From Kitasatospora atroaurantiaca (GTDB lineage: Bacteria; Actinomycetota; Actinomycetes; Streptomycetales; Streptomycetaceae), in contig NZ_VIVR01000001.1 of assembly GCF_007828955.1 (NCBI RefSeq), forward strand, positions 1,116,001-1,180,000: a DNA stretch of 64,000 nucleotides. The letters are read 5' to 3'. Below the pieces are notes generated by a model. It was not told the DNA's origin and made no database searches. It saw only the letters and a program-made list of their open reading frames with translations. Positions 8,391 through 17,039 of this stretch are shown here, piece after piece. Each line of letters begins with the position of its first letter. The first letter of the stretch is position 1. A program made the position numbers and the translations under genes.

Positions 8391-9142
8391 CGCCCCTCGC
8401 CCCTCTCGAAGGCCTTCATCCGGTCCAGCACGCCGTCGGCGGTGGGCCCGGACATCCGGTCGACCAGCCGGCCGTCGGCCAGGAAGAGCACCTCGTCGGC
8501 GTGCGCGGCGGCGCTCGGGTCGTGGGTGACCATCACCACCGCCTGGCCCATCACGTCCACGGCCTGCCGGAGCAGTCCGAGCACCTCGGCGCCGCTGCGG
8601 GAGTCCAGGTTGCCGGTCGGCTCGTCGGCGAAGACCACCTGCGGCCGCCCGGCCAGCGCCCGCGCCACCGCGACGCGCTGCTGCTGGCCGCCGGAGAGCT
8701 CGCTCGGCCGGTGCCGCAGCCGGTCGCCGAGACCGATCACGTCGATCAGCGTCGCGACCCACTCCTCGTCCGGGTCGGCCCCGGCGAGGTCCAGCGGCAG
8801 GGTGATGTTCTCCCGCACGGTGAGCGCGGGCACCAGGTTGAAGGACTGGAACACGAAGCCGATCCGCTCGCGCCGAAGCACCGTCAGCCGACGGTCGTTC
8901 AGCCCTCCCAGCTCGGTCCCGCCGATGTAAGCGCTCCCGGCGGTGAGCGTGTCCAGGCCCGCCGCGCAGTGCATCAGCGTCGACTTGCCTGAGCCGGACG
9001 GCCCCATGATCGCGGTGAACCGCCCGGCCGGGAACTCGACCGTCACATGGTCCAGCGCCCGGACCTGGGTGTCGCCGACGCCGTAGATCTTCACGGCGTC
9101 GGCGACCCGCGCGGCAACCGCCGTCTCCACGACCGTCATCAT
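8387..9142 (-). CDS. ABC transporter ATP-binding protein (LolD/MacB type)
   Basis: The 251-residue ATPase has Walker A GPSGSGKST at 47-55, Q-loop Q99, signature LSGGQ at 149-153 and Walker B VVFADEP at about 169-175. ADEPTGNLDS is the hallmark of the LolD/MacB/FtsE subfamily that energises mechanotransmitting FtsX permeases rather than classical substrate import. ATG 9142 was chosen because it overlaps the preceding SHOCT gene stop as ATGA; upstream in-frame sequence has no family match. It is coupled to the permease downstream through GTGA. Confidence 0.93.
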   Translation of the reverse strand: MMTVVETAVAARVADAVKIYGVGDTQVRALDHVTVEFPAGRFTAIMGPSGSGKSTLMHCAAGLDTLTAGSAYIGGTELGGLNDRRLTVLRRERIGFVFQSFNLVPALTVRENITLPLDLAGADPDEEWVATLIDVIGLGDRLRHRPSELSGGQQQRVAVARALAGRPQVVFADEPTGNLDSRSGAEVLGLLRQAVDVMGQAVVMVTHDPSAAAHADEVLFLADGRLVDRMSGPTADGVLDRMKAFERGEGR

Positions 9143-9387
9143 TTCGCGCCGTCCTTGTACTGCTCGGTGAGCACGGCCCGCCGGGCCCGGTACTCGTCCT
9201 CGTCGATCTCCCCCTGCGCGTACCGGCGGCCCAGCTCCGCAACCGGACTGCCGACGCAGTGGCGGCGCCAGACCGTCCGCCGCAGGACCACCACGACCAG
9301 GAAGACCAGCGCCAGCCAGAAGAGCGGGAACAGCAGGAACCAGGGGCCCGGCCAGTGGCCGTCCGCCACGGCTTGCAGTGCGTACAT
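9139..9387 (-). CDS. Small membrane protein with SHOCT domain
   Basis: The 82-residue protein has one strong membrane helix (about residues 14-37, FLLFPLFWLALVFLVVVVLRR). This is followed by a short C-terminal SHOCT motif (ELGRRYAQGEIDEDEYRARRAVL), an approximately 30-residue two-helix module thought to mediate oligomerisation or protein binding. It lies first in the ABC operon and overlaps the ATPase start by 4 bp. It may be an accessory or regulatory subunit of the exporter, but that is inference. The preceding 156 bp separate it from the response-regulator gene. Confidence 0.82.
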   Translation of the reverse strand: MYALQAVADGHWPGPWFLLFPLFWLALVFLVVVVLRRTVWRRHCVGSPVAELGRRYAQGEIDEDEYRARRAVLTEQYKDGAK

Positions 9388-9543
9388 GGGAATCCATCTC
9401 CTCGTTCGGCAGGTCTCGGGGTACTCCGAGCCTCCCGCCCGGCCACCTCCCCGCGCGTCCTACCGGCAGCGGCAGTCGCCGTACTCCACGGGAAGTACGG
9501 CGAGGCCGCGAGGTCCCGCCGACCGCCCGCCCCGCTGACCGAG

Positions 9544-10212
9544 CTAGCCGAGCCAGCCGGGGCGGACCAGGCCGGACTCGTACGCGATCACGACGAGTTG
9601 GGCCCGGTCGCGGGCGCCGAGCTTCACCATGGCCCGGCTGACGTGGGTTTTCGCGGTGAGCGGGCTGACCACCAGGCGGCGGGCGATGTCGTCGTTGGAC
9701 AGGCCCATGCCGACCAGCGCCAGCACCTCCCGTTCGCGCTCGGTCAGCGCCGAGAGATCGGCCCCGGTCGTGGCCGGAGACTTCGAGCGGGCCGCGAACT
9801 CGCCGATCAGACGGCGGGTCACACCCGGGGACAGCAGCGCGTCCCCCGCCGCAGCGACCCGTACGGCGCGCAGCAGGTCGGCCGGTTCGGTGTCCTTGAC
9901 CAGGAATCCCGCCGCGCCGGCGCGCAGCGCCTCGAAGACGTACTCGTCCAGCTCGAAGGTGGTGAGCACCACCACCCGCACACCCGCCAGCTCGGGATCA
10001 CCGCTGATCCGCCGGGTGGCCTCCAGCCCGTCGAGCCGGGGCATCCGGATGTCCATCAGGACGACATCGGGGACGAACCGGCCGGCGAGCTCGACGGCCT
10101 GGGCACCGTCATCGGCCTCGCCCACCACCTCGATGTCCGGCTGCGCGTCGAGCAGCGCCCGGAACCCGGCCCTGACCAGGACCTGATCGTCCGCCAGCAG
10201 TACCCGGATCAC
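9544..10212 (-). CDS. NarL/LuxR-family two-component response regulator
   Basis: The 222-residue protein has an N-terminal receiver domain with acidic pocket D8/D9, phosphoacceptor D54 (VVLMDIRMP) and the conserved lysine in FLVKDTEP. A C-terminal LuxR helix-turn-helix (LTEREREVLALVGMGLSNDDIARRLVVSPLTAKTHVSRAMVKLG) follows. It is the partner of the histidine kinase that overlaps it by 4 bp. The most likely target is the SHOCT-ABC-FtsX operon directly downstream, as in other actinobacterial kinase/regulator/exporter modules; this is inference from position. Confidence 0.93.
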   Translation of the reverse strand: MIRVLLADDQVLVRAGFRALLDAQPDIEVVGEADDGAQAVELAGRFVPDVVLMDIRMPRLDGLEATRRISGDPELAGVRVVVLTTFELDEYVFEALRAGAAGFLVKDTEPADLLRAVRVAAAGDALLSPGVTRRLIGEFAARSKSPATTGADLSALTEREREVLALVGMGLSNDDIARRLVVSPLTAKTHVSRAMVKLGARDRAQLVVIAYESGLVRPGWLG

Positions 10213-11405
10213 ACCTCGCCCCTCTCCTCACCGGTCGGGAGCCAGGCCCGTACCCGGAATCCGCCGTCCCCGCGCGGCCCCGCCTCCAGCGTGCCGCCGA
10301 ACGCCGCGACCCGTTCCCGCATGCCCACCAACCCGCTGCCCGAGCCTCCGCCGTCGGCGCCCCCGGCCGGCCCGGGGTCGTCCACCTGGACGACCAGACC
10401 GTCCGCGCTGCGCCAGTCCAGCACCACCGTGGCCCCGCGCGCCGCGGAATGCCGGATCACATTGGTCAGCGCCTCCTGGACGATCCGGAACGCCGCCAGG
10501 TCCAGCCCCGCCGGTACCTCACGCTCATCGCCCTCCACCTGCACCGACACCGTCAGGCCCGCGTGCCCGGCCTGGGTGGCCAGCTCGTCCAGCCTGGCCA
10601 GCCCCGGAGCCGGGCTGCGCGGCGCAGCCGCACCCGGGGCCCGCAGCGTGCCCAGCACCTGGCGCACCTCGCCCAGCGCCTCCTTGCTGGCGGCCTTGAT
10701 GGTGACCAGTGCGCTCCTGGCCTGCTCCGGCCTGGTGTCGATCAGCTCCAGCGCCACGCCCGCCTGGAGATGGATCAGCGAGATGCTGTGCGCCAGGATG
10801 TCGTGCAGCTCGCGGGCCATCCGCAGCCGCTCCTCGTCGGCCCGGCGGCGCTCCGCCTCCACCTCCGCGGCCCGGTGCGCGGCCATCTGCTCGCGGCGGA
10901 AGCGCAGGATCTCCGCGAAGGCCACCACGAGCAGCAGCCAGGCCGCCACGCCCAGCTCCTGCCACCAGCTCGGCCGTCCTTCGGCCCCCCGCAGCCAGCT
11001 GCTCGGCAGCACGTACGAGAGCAGCAGGTGCGCGGCGTAGAACACCCCGGCGCTGATCCACGCCACCCGGCGCTGCCCCCGCTGGACGGCCGCACAGAAG
11101 GCCACCACCATGCTCAGGAACACCGGCCCGTACGGGTACCCGGCGAGCACGTAGACCACGGTGACGGCCGTGGTGCCCACCACCACGGCCGCCGGATGCC
11201 GTTGGCGGAAGACCAGCAGCGCCGGGCCGAGCAGGAGCAGCAGGTAGCCGAAGGCGTCCACCGGCACGCGGTGGCCCTGGTGCCGGCCGGCGACCGTCGT
11301 CCCGACCACCTGGGCCACGGCCACCAGCACCGAGGCGGCCACCGGCCAGCCCGCCTTGGCGGCACGGACCCACGGGGGCAGCCAGGGCGGGCGTTCAGCG
11401 GTCAT
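10209..11405 (-). CDS. Two-component sensor histidine kinase (HisKA_3, NarX/LiaS-like)
   Basis: The 398-residue kinase has four to five N-terminal membrane helices (residues about 15-165). A HisKA_3 dimerisation domain follows, with the phospho-acceptor histidine in RELHDILAHSISLIHLQAG at about residue 200. The C-terminal HATPase_c domain carries the N box NVIRHSA and a G box DGGGSGSGLVGMRERV. No large sensor loop is seen between the helices, so it may detect membrane perturbation, as intramembrane-sensing kinases do. It is first in the unit and overlaps the regulator gene by 4 bp. Confidence 0.92.
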   Translation of the reverse strand: MTAERPPWLPPWVRAAKAGWPVAASVLVAVAQVVGTTVAGRHQGHRVPVDAFGYLLLLLGPALLVFRQRHPAAVVVGTTAVTVVYVLAGYPYGPVFLSMVVAFCAAVQRGQRRVAWISAGVFYAAHLLLSYVLPSSWLRGAEGRPSWWQELGVAAWLLLVVAFAEILRFRREQMAAHRAAEVEAERRRADEERLRMARELHDILAHSISLIHLQAGVALELIDTRPEQARSALVTIKAASKEALGEVRQVLGTLRAPGAAAPRSPAPGLARLDELATQAGHAGLTVSVQVEGDEREVPAGLDLAAFRIVQEALTNVIRHSAARGATVVLDWRSADGLVVQVDDPGPAGGADGGGSGSGLVGMRERVAAFGGTLEAGPRGDGGFRVRAWLPTGEERGEV

Positions 11406-11457
11406 GCCGGGAAGGCTAGTAGCGCGCCGTCCCCTTGGGCGTCAGCCCGGCGAAGTG

Positions 11458-11489
11458 GGCGTGCCTACTCCCTGCGGAGTAGGCACGCC
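11458..11489 (-). terminator. Intrinsic terminator of the PhzF-family gene
   Basis: A perfect 14-bp stem (GGCGTGCCTACTCC, 11458-11471, with 11476-11489) closes a CTGC tetraloop. It lies just after the PhzF stop on the minus strand and before the kinase gene start, separating the two units. Confidence 0.85.
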
Positions 11490-11499
11490 TGCGCCCGGC

Positions 11500-12351
11500 T
11501 CAGCCGGGGATGCGCACCGCCGTGCCGCTGACCCTGACCCCCGGCTCGCCCTCGCGCAGCTCCACCCGCAGCCGCCCGGGGCGGCCCAGGTCCTCCCCCT
11601 GGTGCAGCGTGAGGACGGCGGGCGCCTTGGCCTCGCCGAGCTCGCGCAGGTACGCACCGAAGGCGGCGGCCGCAGCGCCCGTCGCCGGGTCCTCGACCAC
11701 TCCGCCGACCGGGAAGGGGTCGCGGACGTGGAAGGTGTCGGCCGACTCCCGCCAGACCAGCTGCAGCGTGGTCAGATCCCGCTCGGTCATGAACCCGGCC
11801 AGCCGGTCGAAGTCGTACGCCAGGTCGGCCAGCCGCTCGCGGGTCGCCGCGGCGAGCACCAGATGCTTGGCGCCGGCGTACGCGATCCGGGGCGGCAGCG
11901 TCGGGTCGAGCTCCTCGCGCTGCCAGCCGAGCGCGGCCAGGGCCTCCGCCACGTCGCGCTCCGCGATCTCCTCGACGTACGGCTCCACGCTGGTCAGCGT
12001 CGCCTCCAGGACCGCCTCGCCCGTCACCTCGACGGGCACCGATCCGACCTGGGTCCTGAACACCACCGCGCCCGGCCCGATCCGCTCCGCCAGCGCCACG
12101 GCGGCGGCCACGGTCGCGTGCCCGCAGAACGACACCTCGGCCTTCGGGCTGAAGTACCGTACGGTGTAGGAGCGGTGTTCCGGCCCTGCGGTGAGGAAGG
12201 CCGTCTCCGAGTAGCCGAGTTCGGCGGCGATCGCGAGCTGCGCCGCGTCGTCCAGTCCGGTGGCGTCCAGCACCACGCCCGCCGGGTTGCCGCCCGCCGG
12301 GTCGCTGGTGAACGCGGCGTAGCGCAGGACCCTGTCCGTTGAGATCGTCAT
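11500..12351 (-). CDS. PhzF family phenazine-biosynthesis-like isomerase/epimerase
   Basis: The 283-residue protein has the two-lobed diaminopimelate-epimerase fold of PhzF proteins. The N-terminal GGNPAGVVLDA is followed by LGYSETAFL, whose glutamate (about E49) corresponds to the catalytic general acid/base of PhzF. SFCGHATVAAA and DPATGAAAAAFGAYL are the paired family motifs. PhzF itself isomerises trans-2,3-dihydro-3-hydroxyanthranilate, but most family members sit outside phenazine clusters and their substrates are unknown. No phenazine genes are nearby. ATG 12351 follows GGGACGG; the VOC gene upstream is 46 bp away in the same direction. Confidence 0.88.
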   Translation of the reverse strand: MTISTDRVLRYAAFTSDPAGGNPAGVVLDATGLDDAAQLAIAAELGYSETAFLTAGPEHRSYTVRYFSPKAEVSFCGHATVAAAVALAERIGPGAVVFRTQVGSVPVEVTGEAVLEATLTSVEPYVEEIAERDVAEALAALGWQREELDPTLPPRIAYAGAKHLVLAAATRERLADLAYDFDRLAGFMTERDLTTLQLVWRESADTFHVRDPFPVGGVVEDPATGAAAAAFGAYLRELGEAKAPAVLTLHQGEDLGRPGRLRVELREGEPGVRVSGTAVRIPG

Positions 12352-12397
12352 GGCCGTCCCGAACACCGCGCGCGCCGACCTGATTCCCGACGCGGCG

Positions 12398-12817
12398 TCA
12401 CTCGTAGTACCGCGCCTCGAAGACGTTCCCGTCCGGGTCGCCGAAGTAGAAGGCGCGGGGCGCGTTGCCGCGAGCGCCGAAGAGGTCCTTCAGGTACGGG
12501 GTGGTGCGGTGCCCGCCCGTCACGAGCCGCTCGTGGAGGGCCTCGAACTCCGCCTCGGGCATCGCCAGGCAGATGTGGTTGAGCAGGTTGCCGGCCGTGC
12601 CCGCCGCTCCCGGCACGGCGTTGAGCGCCGGGGCTGCGGTCAGCGGCGTCAGGTCGAGGATCGTCCCCGGGCCGAGCCGCACGCTGATGAACGGGGCCTG
12701 CCCGGCGGCGTACTCCTCCGCCCTGACCGGCTCCAGCCCGAGCACCTGCCGGTAGAAGTCGAGCGACCGCACCGGGTCCGCGACCCAGACGACCACGTGG
12801 TCCAGCTGATAGGCCAT
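12398..12817 (-). CDS. VOC (glyoxalase/bleomycin-resistance) family protein
   Basis: The 139-residue protein starts MAYQLDHVVVWVADPVRSLDFYRQVLGLEP in family register, with H7 as the first likely metal ligand. It continues with NLLNHICLAMPEAEFEALHERL and ends with RAFYFGDPDGNVFEARYYE, containing the C-terminal metal-binding glutamate. This is one VOC unit of two beta-alpha-beta-beta-beta modules. Family members are glyoxalases, dioxygenases, epimerases or drug-binding proteins. ATG 12817 follows GAGAGGGG. The same-strand ROK gene upstream is 83 bp away, and PhzF follows by 46 bp. Confidence 0.87.
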   Translation of the reverse strand: MAYQLDHVVVWVADPVRSLDFYRQVLGLEPVRAEEYAAGQAPFISVRLGPGTILDLTPLTAAPALNAVPGAAGTAGNLLNHICLAMPEAEFEALHERLVTGGHRTTPYLKDLFGARGNAPRAFYFGDPDGNVFEARYYE

Positions 12818-12900
12818 CGCGCTGCCCCTCTCGCTGCTCCTCTCACAACGTAGCGCGCGCCCGGATTGATACCCAGCGGTGGAGGCCGCCCTCCACTCCC

Positions 12901-14193
12901 TCAGCCCGCCACCGCCTGGGGATCGTCCAGATACGGCTCCCACGCGAGCTCGGCCGCACCCACCAGCCCCGCGTGCGTGACCTCGGCCGGCACGATGGGC
13001 ACCCGCCCGCTGCGCCCCCAGAGGCAGCGGTCCGCCACCACCGCCGCCAGCCGCTCGGGCGCGGCGGCCAGCAGGTCCAGATGCAGCCCGCTGAGCACGA
13101 TGCGATCCGGGTTGAGGATGTTCACCATGCCCGCCAGGCCGAGCCCCAGACGGTCCACCACGCGCTCGACGGCCTCCCGCGCCCGCGGGTCCTCGGCGGC
13201 GGACCGGGCGAGCGCGCGGGCCTGGCCGAGCAGCGGCCGATCCGGGTCCGGGGTGAGGCCCGCTGCGGCGAACAGTGCGTCGGGGTCGGTCTCCGAGTTG
13301 AGGCAGCCCCGGTTGCCGCACTGGCACGGCCGGCCCTGCGGATCGACCGTCAGATGGCCGACCTCCAGGGCGAGTCCGGCGCTGCCGGTGTGCAGCCGGC
13401 CGTCGATCACGAGCGCACCGCCCACGCCCCGGTGGCCGGAGGTCACCAGCAGGAGGTGCCGGGCTCCCCTGCCCGCCCCGTGGCGGTGCTCCGCGAGGGC
13501 GGCGAGGTTGGCGTCGTTGGCGACGGCACTCGGGAACGGCGCCCGGGCGCGCGGGCCGAGGTCGGCCCGGCGCAGCTGTTCCGCGAACAGGTCCGCCACG
13601 GGTGTGCCGCTCGGCCAGGCGAAGTGGAGCGCGGCGAGCGCCGTACCGTCCGGCTCGGTCACGGGGTTGGGCAGCGCGAGGGCCGCGCCCAGGCAGCGGC
13701 GGGCCGAGGAACGAGCGAGTTCCGCCCCGGCCTCGGCGACGGCGCGCAGCATCCGCGCAGGGTCGGTGGCCGCGGGCAGCGGCAGGTGGACGGGCTGTAC
13801 GAGCTGCCCGCCGAGGCCGGCCAGGGTGACGCTCAGTCCGTCGGCGTGGATCTGCGCGGCGATCACGACCGGGCCCGCCGGGTCGACGGCGAGCCGGTGC
13901 GAGGGCCGGCCGCGGCCACCGCCGGCGGGGCGGGAGTCGACCGTGATCAGGCCGAGCGCCTCCAGTTCGCCGCTGACCGCGCCCGCGGTGGCCCGGGTCA
14001 CGTCGAGCGCGCTGGTGAGCGCAGACCGGGTGGGCGCCTGCCCGGTGTGGATCAGCCTGAGCGCGGGCCCGAGCAGCGTCCGCCCCCGGTCGGGAGCAGG
14101 GCGACGCGGCTCGGCGGCTTGCCGACCCGGCTCGGCAGCGGTCCGACGCGGCTCGGCGCCGGGCGGAAACGGGCTTGTAGGTGTGTGCGGCAC
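12901..14193 (-). CDS. ROK family transcriptional regulator
   Basis: The 430-residue protein has an N-terminal winged helix (about 40-100: TRSALTSALDVTRATAGAVSGELEALGLI) and a ROK sugar-kinase-like domain. The zinc-binding motif CQCGNRGCLN is present with the preceding GH of GHLTVDP. ROK repressors bind free sugars or sugar derivatives. The GTG 14193 start gives a low-complexity leader encoding repeats of EPRR/AAEPGRQ, written in DNA as a tandem GACGCGGCTCGGC repeat. Its ribosome site abuts the start codon directly, so the true start is uncertain. It diverges from an MFS exporter 17 bp away and probably controls it. Confidence 0.85.
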   Translation of the reverse strand: MPHTPTSPFPPGAEPRRTAAEPGRQAAEPRRPAPDRGRTLLGPALRLIHTGQAPTRSALTSALDVTRATAGAVSGELEALGLITVDSRPAGGGRGRPSHRLAVDPAGPVVIAAQIHADGLSVTLAGLGGQLVQPVHLPLPAATDPARMLRAVAEAGAELARSSARRCLGAALALPNPVTEPDGTALAALHFAWPSGTPVADLFAEQLRRADLGPRARAPFPSAVANDANLAALAEHRHGAGRGARHLLLVTSGHRGVGGALVIDGRLHTGSAGLALEVGHLTVDPQGRPCQCGNRGCLNSETDPDALFAAAGLTPDPDRPLLGQARALARSAAEDPRAREAVERVVDRLGLGLAGMVNILNPDRIVLSGLHLDLLAAAPERLAAVVADRCLWGRSGRVPIVPAEVTHAGLVGAAELAWEPYLDDPQAVAG

Positions 14194-14203
14194 TCCTCTA
14201 TTC

Positions 14204-14229
14204 TGACTTTGTGCCGCTACTAAACAAAA
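14204..14229. promoter_or_regulatory. Putative ROK operator between divergent ROK and MFS genes
   Basis: TTTGT at 14208-14212 and ACAAA at 14223-14227 form an inverted repeat with a 10-bp spacer, in an A/T-rich island (TTCTGACTTTGTG...CTAAACAAAA) that is unusual here. A TATTCT hexamer at 14199-14204 lies 6 bp before the MFS GTG start, compatible with a leaderless transcript. Assignment to the ROK protein is by position only. Confidence 0.4.
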
Positions 14230-15446
14230 CCAGCGCCCGTTCAGAAGCCCACAACCACCCGATCGGCGGCCTCAAGCCCCGCACCTGGTCCGCCGCCCGC
14301 ATCGCCCTCACCGCCTTCTTCGCCGTCGACGGCTTCCTCTTCGCCGCCTGGGTGGTCCGCATCCCTGACGTCCGGGCACAGGTGAGCGCCTCGCACAGCG
14401 CCCTCGGCCTGGCCCTGCTCTGCATCTCCGCCGGCGCCGTCGCGACCATGGCCGTGATCGGCCGACTCTGCGTCAGGTACGGAGCCCGCCCGGTCACGGT
14501 CGCCTCGCTCGCCCTGCTGAGCCTCGCCGTTCCGCTGCCCGCCCACACGCACTCGGTCCTGAGCCTGGGCGCCGTACTGCTGCTCTTCGGTGCGGGGTAC
14601 GGCGCGGCGAACGTCAGCATGAACAGCGCGGCCGTCGACCTGGTCGCCGAACTCGACCGCCCCGTCATGCCCAGCTTCCACGCCGGCTACAGCCTCGGCG
14701 GTCTCCTCGGCGCGGCCATCGGCGGCCTGCTCGCCGGGCCGCTCAGCGCGGCCTGGGCACTCGCACTCAGCGGCGGTCTCGGGCTGCTGGTCACCGCCCT
14801 GGCCGGCGCGGTCCTGCTGCGCAGCCCGGCCCCCTCCCTGCCTGCCGCCAAGGCTCGTACCATCAGGCAGCGCAGCACGAGCAGCCCGCGCAACGCCCGG
14901 CTGCTGGTCGTCCTGCTCGGCCTGACCGCGCTGTGCACCGCCTACGGCGAGGGCGCGCTCGCCGACTGGGCGACGCTGCACCTCACCGACGACGTCCATG
15001 CGAGCGCGGGCCTCGCCGCGACCGGCTACGCGGCCTACGCCTTCGCGATGACCGCCGGGCGGGTGAGCGGCACCTGGCTCTCCATCAGGCTCGGCCAGAC
15101 CCGGGTGATGCTGGCCGGCGGTCTCACGGCCTGCACCGGGATGCTCATCGCCTCCCTCGCGCCCTCCGTGCCCGTCGTCCTGGCCGGCTTCGTCCTGGTC
15201 GGAATCGGCCTGGCGAACATCTTCCCGCTGGCGATCGCCCGGGCCGGCGCGGCCGGCGGGCCGCAGGGGGTGGCCACGGCGTCCACCCTCGGCTACGCGG
15301 GCATGCTGATCGGTCCGCCGGTGATCGGGTTCCTGGCGGATGCGGCCTCCTTGCCGGTGGCGCTCACCACGGTCGCGGGCGCCTCCGCCCTCGCGGGGCT
15401 GCTCGCCTTCGCGGTACGGCCGGGGCAGCGCGGCGCGGCCGGCTGA
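14211..15446 (+). CDS. MFS transporter
   Basis: The 411-residue protein has about 12 hydrophobic segments. The loop IGRLCVRYGARPVTVAS after helix 2 matches the MFS motif A region. The sequence resembles small sugar- or drug-type exporters of the YbjJ/FucP-like group (AADxxVRIPDVRAQV near the start: FAAWVVRIPDVRAQ). GTG 14211 was preferred because it leaves the divergent ROK start intact and follows a TATTCT hexamer; GTG 14181 is an in-frame alternative that would overlap it. Likely controlled by the ROK repressor. The cargo is unknown. Confidence 0.85.
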   Translation: MPLLNKTSARSEAHNHPIGGLKPRTWSAARIALTAFFAVDGFLFAAWVVRIPDVRAQVSASHSALGLALLCISAGAVATMAVIGRLCVRYGARPVTVASLALLSLAVPLPAHTHSVLSLGAVLLLFGAGYGAANVSMNSAAVDLVAELDRPVMPSFHAGYSLGGLLGAAIGGLLAGPLSAAWALALSGGLGLLVTALAGAVLLRSPAPSLPAAKARTIRQRSTSSPRNARLLVVLLGLTALCTAYGEGALADWATLHLTDDVHASAGLAATGYAAYAFAMTAGRVSGTWLSIRLGQTRVMLAGGLTACTGMLIASLAPSVPVVLAGFVLVGIGLANIFPLAIARAGAAGGPQGVATASTLGYAGMLIGPPVIGFLADAASLPVALTTVAGASALAGLLAFAVRPGQRGAAG

Positions 15447-15520
15447 CCGGCACCACGGGAGGCCCGGCCCCGTGGGAGGATCGGCAGGAGAGCAGCACGA
15501 CCACCGGGACAGGACGAGTG

Positions 15521-16093
15521 ATGACGGTTCAGGTACTGCGGGCCGACCGGCGCAAGGCCACCCCGTGGCTGAACGGCGGCGGGGTGACCCGCGAGGTGGC
15601 CGGCTTCCCCGCCGGCTCCGGGCTCGCCGACTTCGACTGGCGGGTCAGCCTCGCCGACGTCGGCCAGGGCGGACCGTTCTCCCGCTTCGCGGACGTGGAC
15701 CGGGTGATCACGGTCGTCGAGGGCGCGGGCATGGCGCTGACCGTGGACGGTACGGAGCACCGGCTCGCGCAGCCGTACCGGCCGTTCGCCTTCCCCGGTG
15801 ACGCGGACACCGACTGCCGCCTCCTCGGCGGGCCGGTCGTCGACTTCAACGTGATGACGCGACGCGGCCGCGCGACGGCCGAGGTCGAGGTCACGGACTT
15901 CCAGCGCTCCGTCACGGTGCCTCGCGGCGCCGTGGTGCTCCTCGTCTGCCTCGCCGGCACGGCCGAACTCGGCGCGGCCGCCGTCCGGCTCGGCCGCTTC
16001 GACGCGTCCCTGCTGAGCAGCGGCGACGACGACCTGCTGCGGGTCGACGGGGTGGCGGCCGTGGTGACCCTCCACTCCCGCCCCGCCGTCTGA
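15521..16093 (+). CDS. HutD family protein
   Basis: The 190-residue protein matches HutD/Ves: it opens VLRADRRKATPWLNGGGVTREVA, has the internal FDWRVSLADVGQGGPFSRFADVDRVITVVEG signature, and FPGDADTDCRLLGGPVVDFNVMTRRG in the second cupin half. HutD is a bicupin protein associated with histidine use in some bacteria and with cold response (Ves) in E. coli; its biochemical role is not settled. No hut genes are adjacent. ATG 15521 follows AGGACGAG. The epimerase gene begins 8 bp after its stop, so the two are probably co-transcribed. Confidence 0.88.
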   Translation: MTVQVLRADRRKATPWLNGGGVTREVAGFPAGSGLADFDWRVSLADVGQGGPFSRFADVDRVITVVEGAGMALTVDGTEHRLAQPYRPFAFPGDADTDCRLLGGPVVDFNVMTRRGRATAEVEVTDFQRSVTVPRGAVVLLVCLAGTAELGAAAVRLGRFDASLLSSGDDDLLRVDGVAAVVTLHSRPAV

Positions 16094-16101
16094 GCGGCGC
16101 G

Positions 16102-17028
16102 ATGCGAATTCTGGTCACCGGCGCGTTCGGGTTCGTCGGCCGGGCGGTGGTGCGGCGGCTCGCCGGGGACGGGCACGAGGTCTGGGCGCTGACGCACCGG
16201 CCGGAGGGGTCGGCCGTGCCGGATCTTCCGGCCGCGCAGGTCCGGCATGCCGACGTGCGGGACCAGGAGGCGCTGCGGCCCGCGTTGGACGGGGTCGCGG
16301 CGGTCTGCCATCTGGCCGCGCTGACGAACAGCCGGACCTCGCTCGACCGGCCGGAGGCGTACCGGGAGGTAAACCTCGGCGGCACGACGGCCCTGCTGGA
16401 CGCGCTCGCCTCACGGCCGGGCGGGGGTGCGCCGCCGGTGGTCGTCCTCGGCTCGACCGCCGCCGTCTACGGCGCCCCCGACAGACAGCCCATCACCGAG
16501 GAGACCGTGCCGGCTCCCGGGAACCCGTACGGCGCCTCGAAGCTCGACGCCGAGGAGCTGCTGCGGCAGCGGGCTGCGGCGGGTGAGGTCAGCGCCGTGA
16601 TCCTCCGGTGCTTCAACGTCGGCGGGACGGGCGACGTCGACGAAGCCCGGATCATCCCCAAGGCGCTGGCCGTGGCCGCCGGTCGCCACCCGTACCTCGA
16701 GCTGACCGGCGACGGCGGCACGGTACGGGACTTCGTGCACGTGGACGACGTGGCGCAGGCGTACGCCCTGGCGGTGACCGGCGCCCGTCCGGGGCTGGCC
16801 CGGACCTACAACGTCGGCGCCACACCGGCGAGCATGCTGGAGATCGTGCAACTGGTCGAGCGGATCACCGGCCGCCCGGTGCCGATCGTGCACCGCCCCG
16901 CGCAGCCGGAGGCGCCGCGCCTCGTCGCCGACACCTCCCTGATCACCCGTGAACTGGGCTGGCGTGCCGAACGGTCCGCCCTGGAGCAGCTGATCCGCGA
17001 CGCCTGGTCGGCGCAGGACGCCACCTGA
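16102..17028 (+). CDS. NAD-dependent epimerase/dehydratase (extended SDR)
   Basis: The 308-residue protein is an extended short-chain dehydrogenase of the UDP-sugar epimerase type. The dinucleotide site GAFGFVG is at 7-13, the serine/threonine is in LGSTAAVYG, and the catalytic pair Y143-x3-K147 is in NPYGASK. DFVHVDDVAQAYALAV is the family's C-terminal motif. Pattern and length resemble UDP-glucose 4-epimerase-like enzymes. The start at 16102 lies 8 bp after the HutD stop. Sugar substrate unknown; the hexapeptide acyltransferase on the opposite strand just downstream could belong to the same glycan theme. Confidence 0.9.
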   Translation: MRILVTGAFGFVGRAVVRRLAGDGHEVWALTHRPEGSAVPDLPAAQVRHADVRDQEALRPALDGVAAVCHLAALTNSRTSLDRPEAYREVNLGGTTALLDALASRPGGGAPPVVVLGSTAAVYGAPDRQPITEETVPAPGNPYGASKLDAEELLRQRAAAGEVSAVILRCFNVGGTGDVDEARIIPKALAVAAGRHPYLELTGDGGTVRDFVHVDDVAQAYALAVTGARPGLARTYNVGATPASMLEIVQLVERITGRPVPIVHRPAQPEAPRLVADTSLITRELGWRAERSALEQLIRDAWSAQDAT

Positions 17029-17039
17029 CCCCGGAATTC

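Noticed and set aside
5823..9446. One long minus-strand frame covering permease, ATPase and more
   Set aside because: Only the part from GTG 8390 to 5823 looks like protein; the upstream part is an out-of-frame shadow of the ATPase and SHOCT genes.
11500..12351. Phenazine biosynthesis cluster
   Set aside because: Only a PhzF-family protein is present; no other phenazine genes are in the window.
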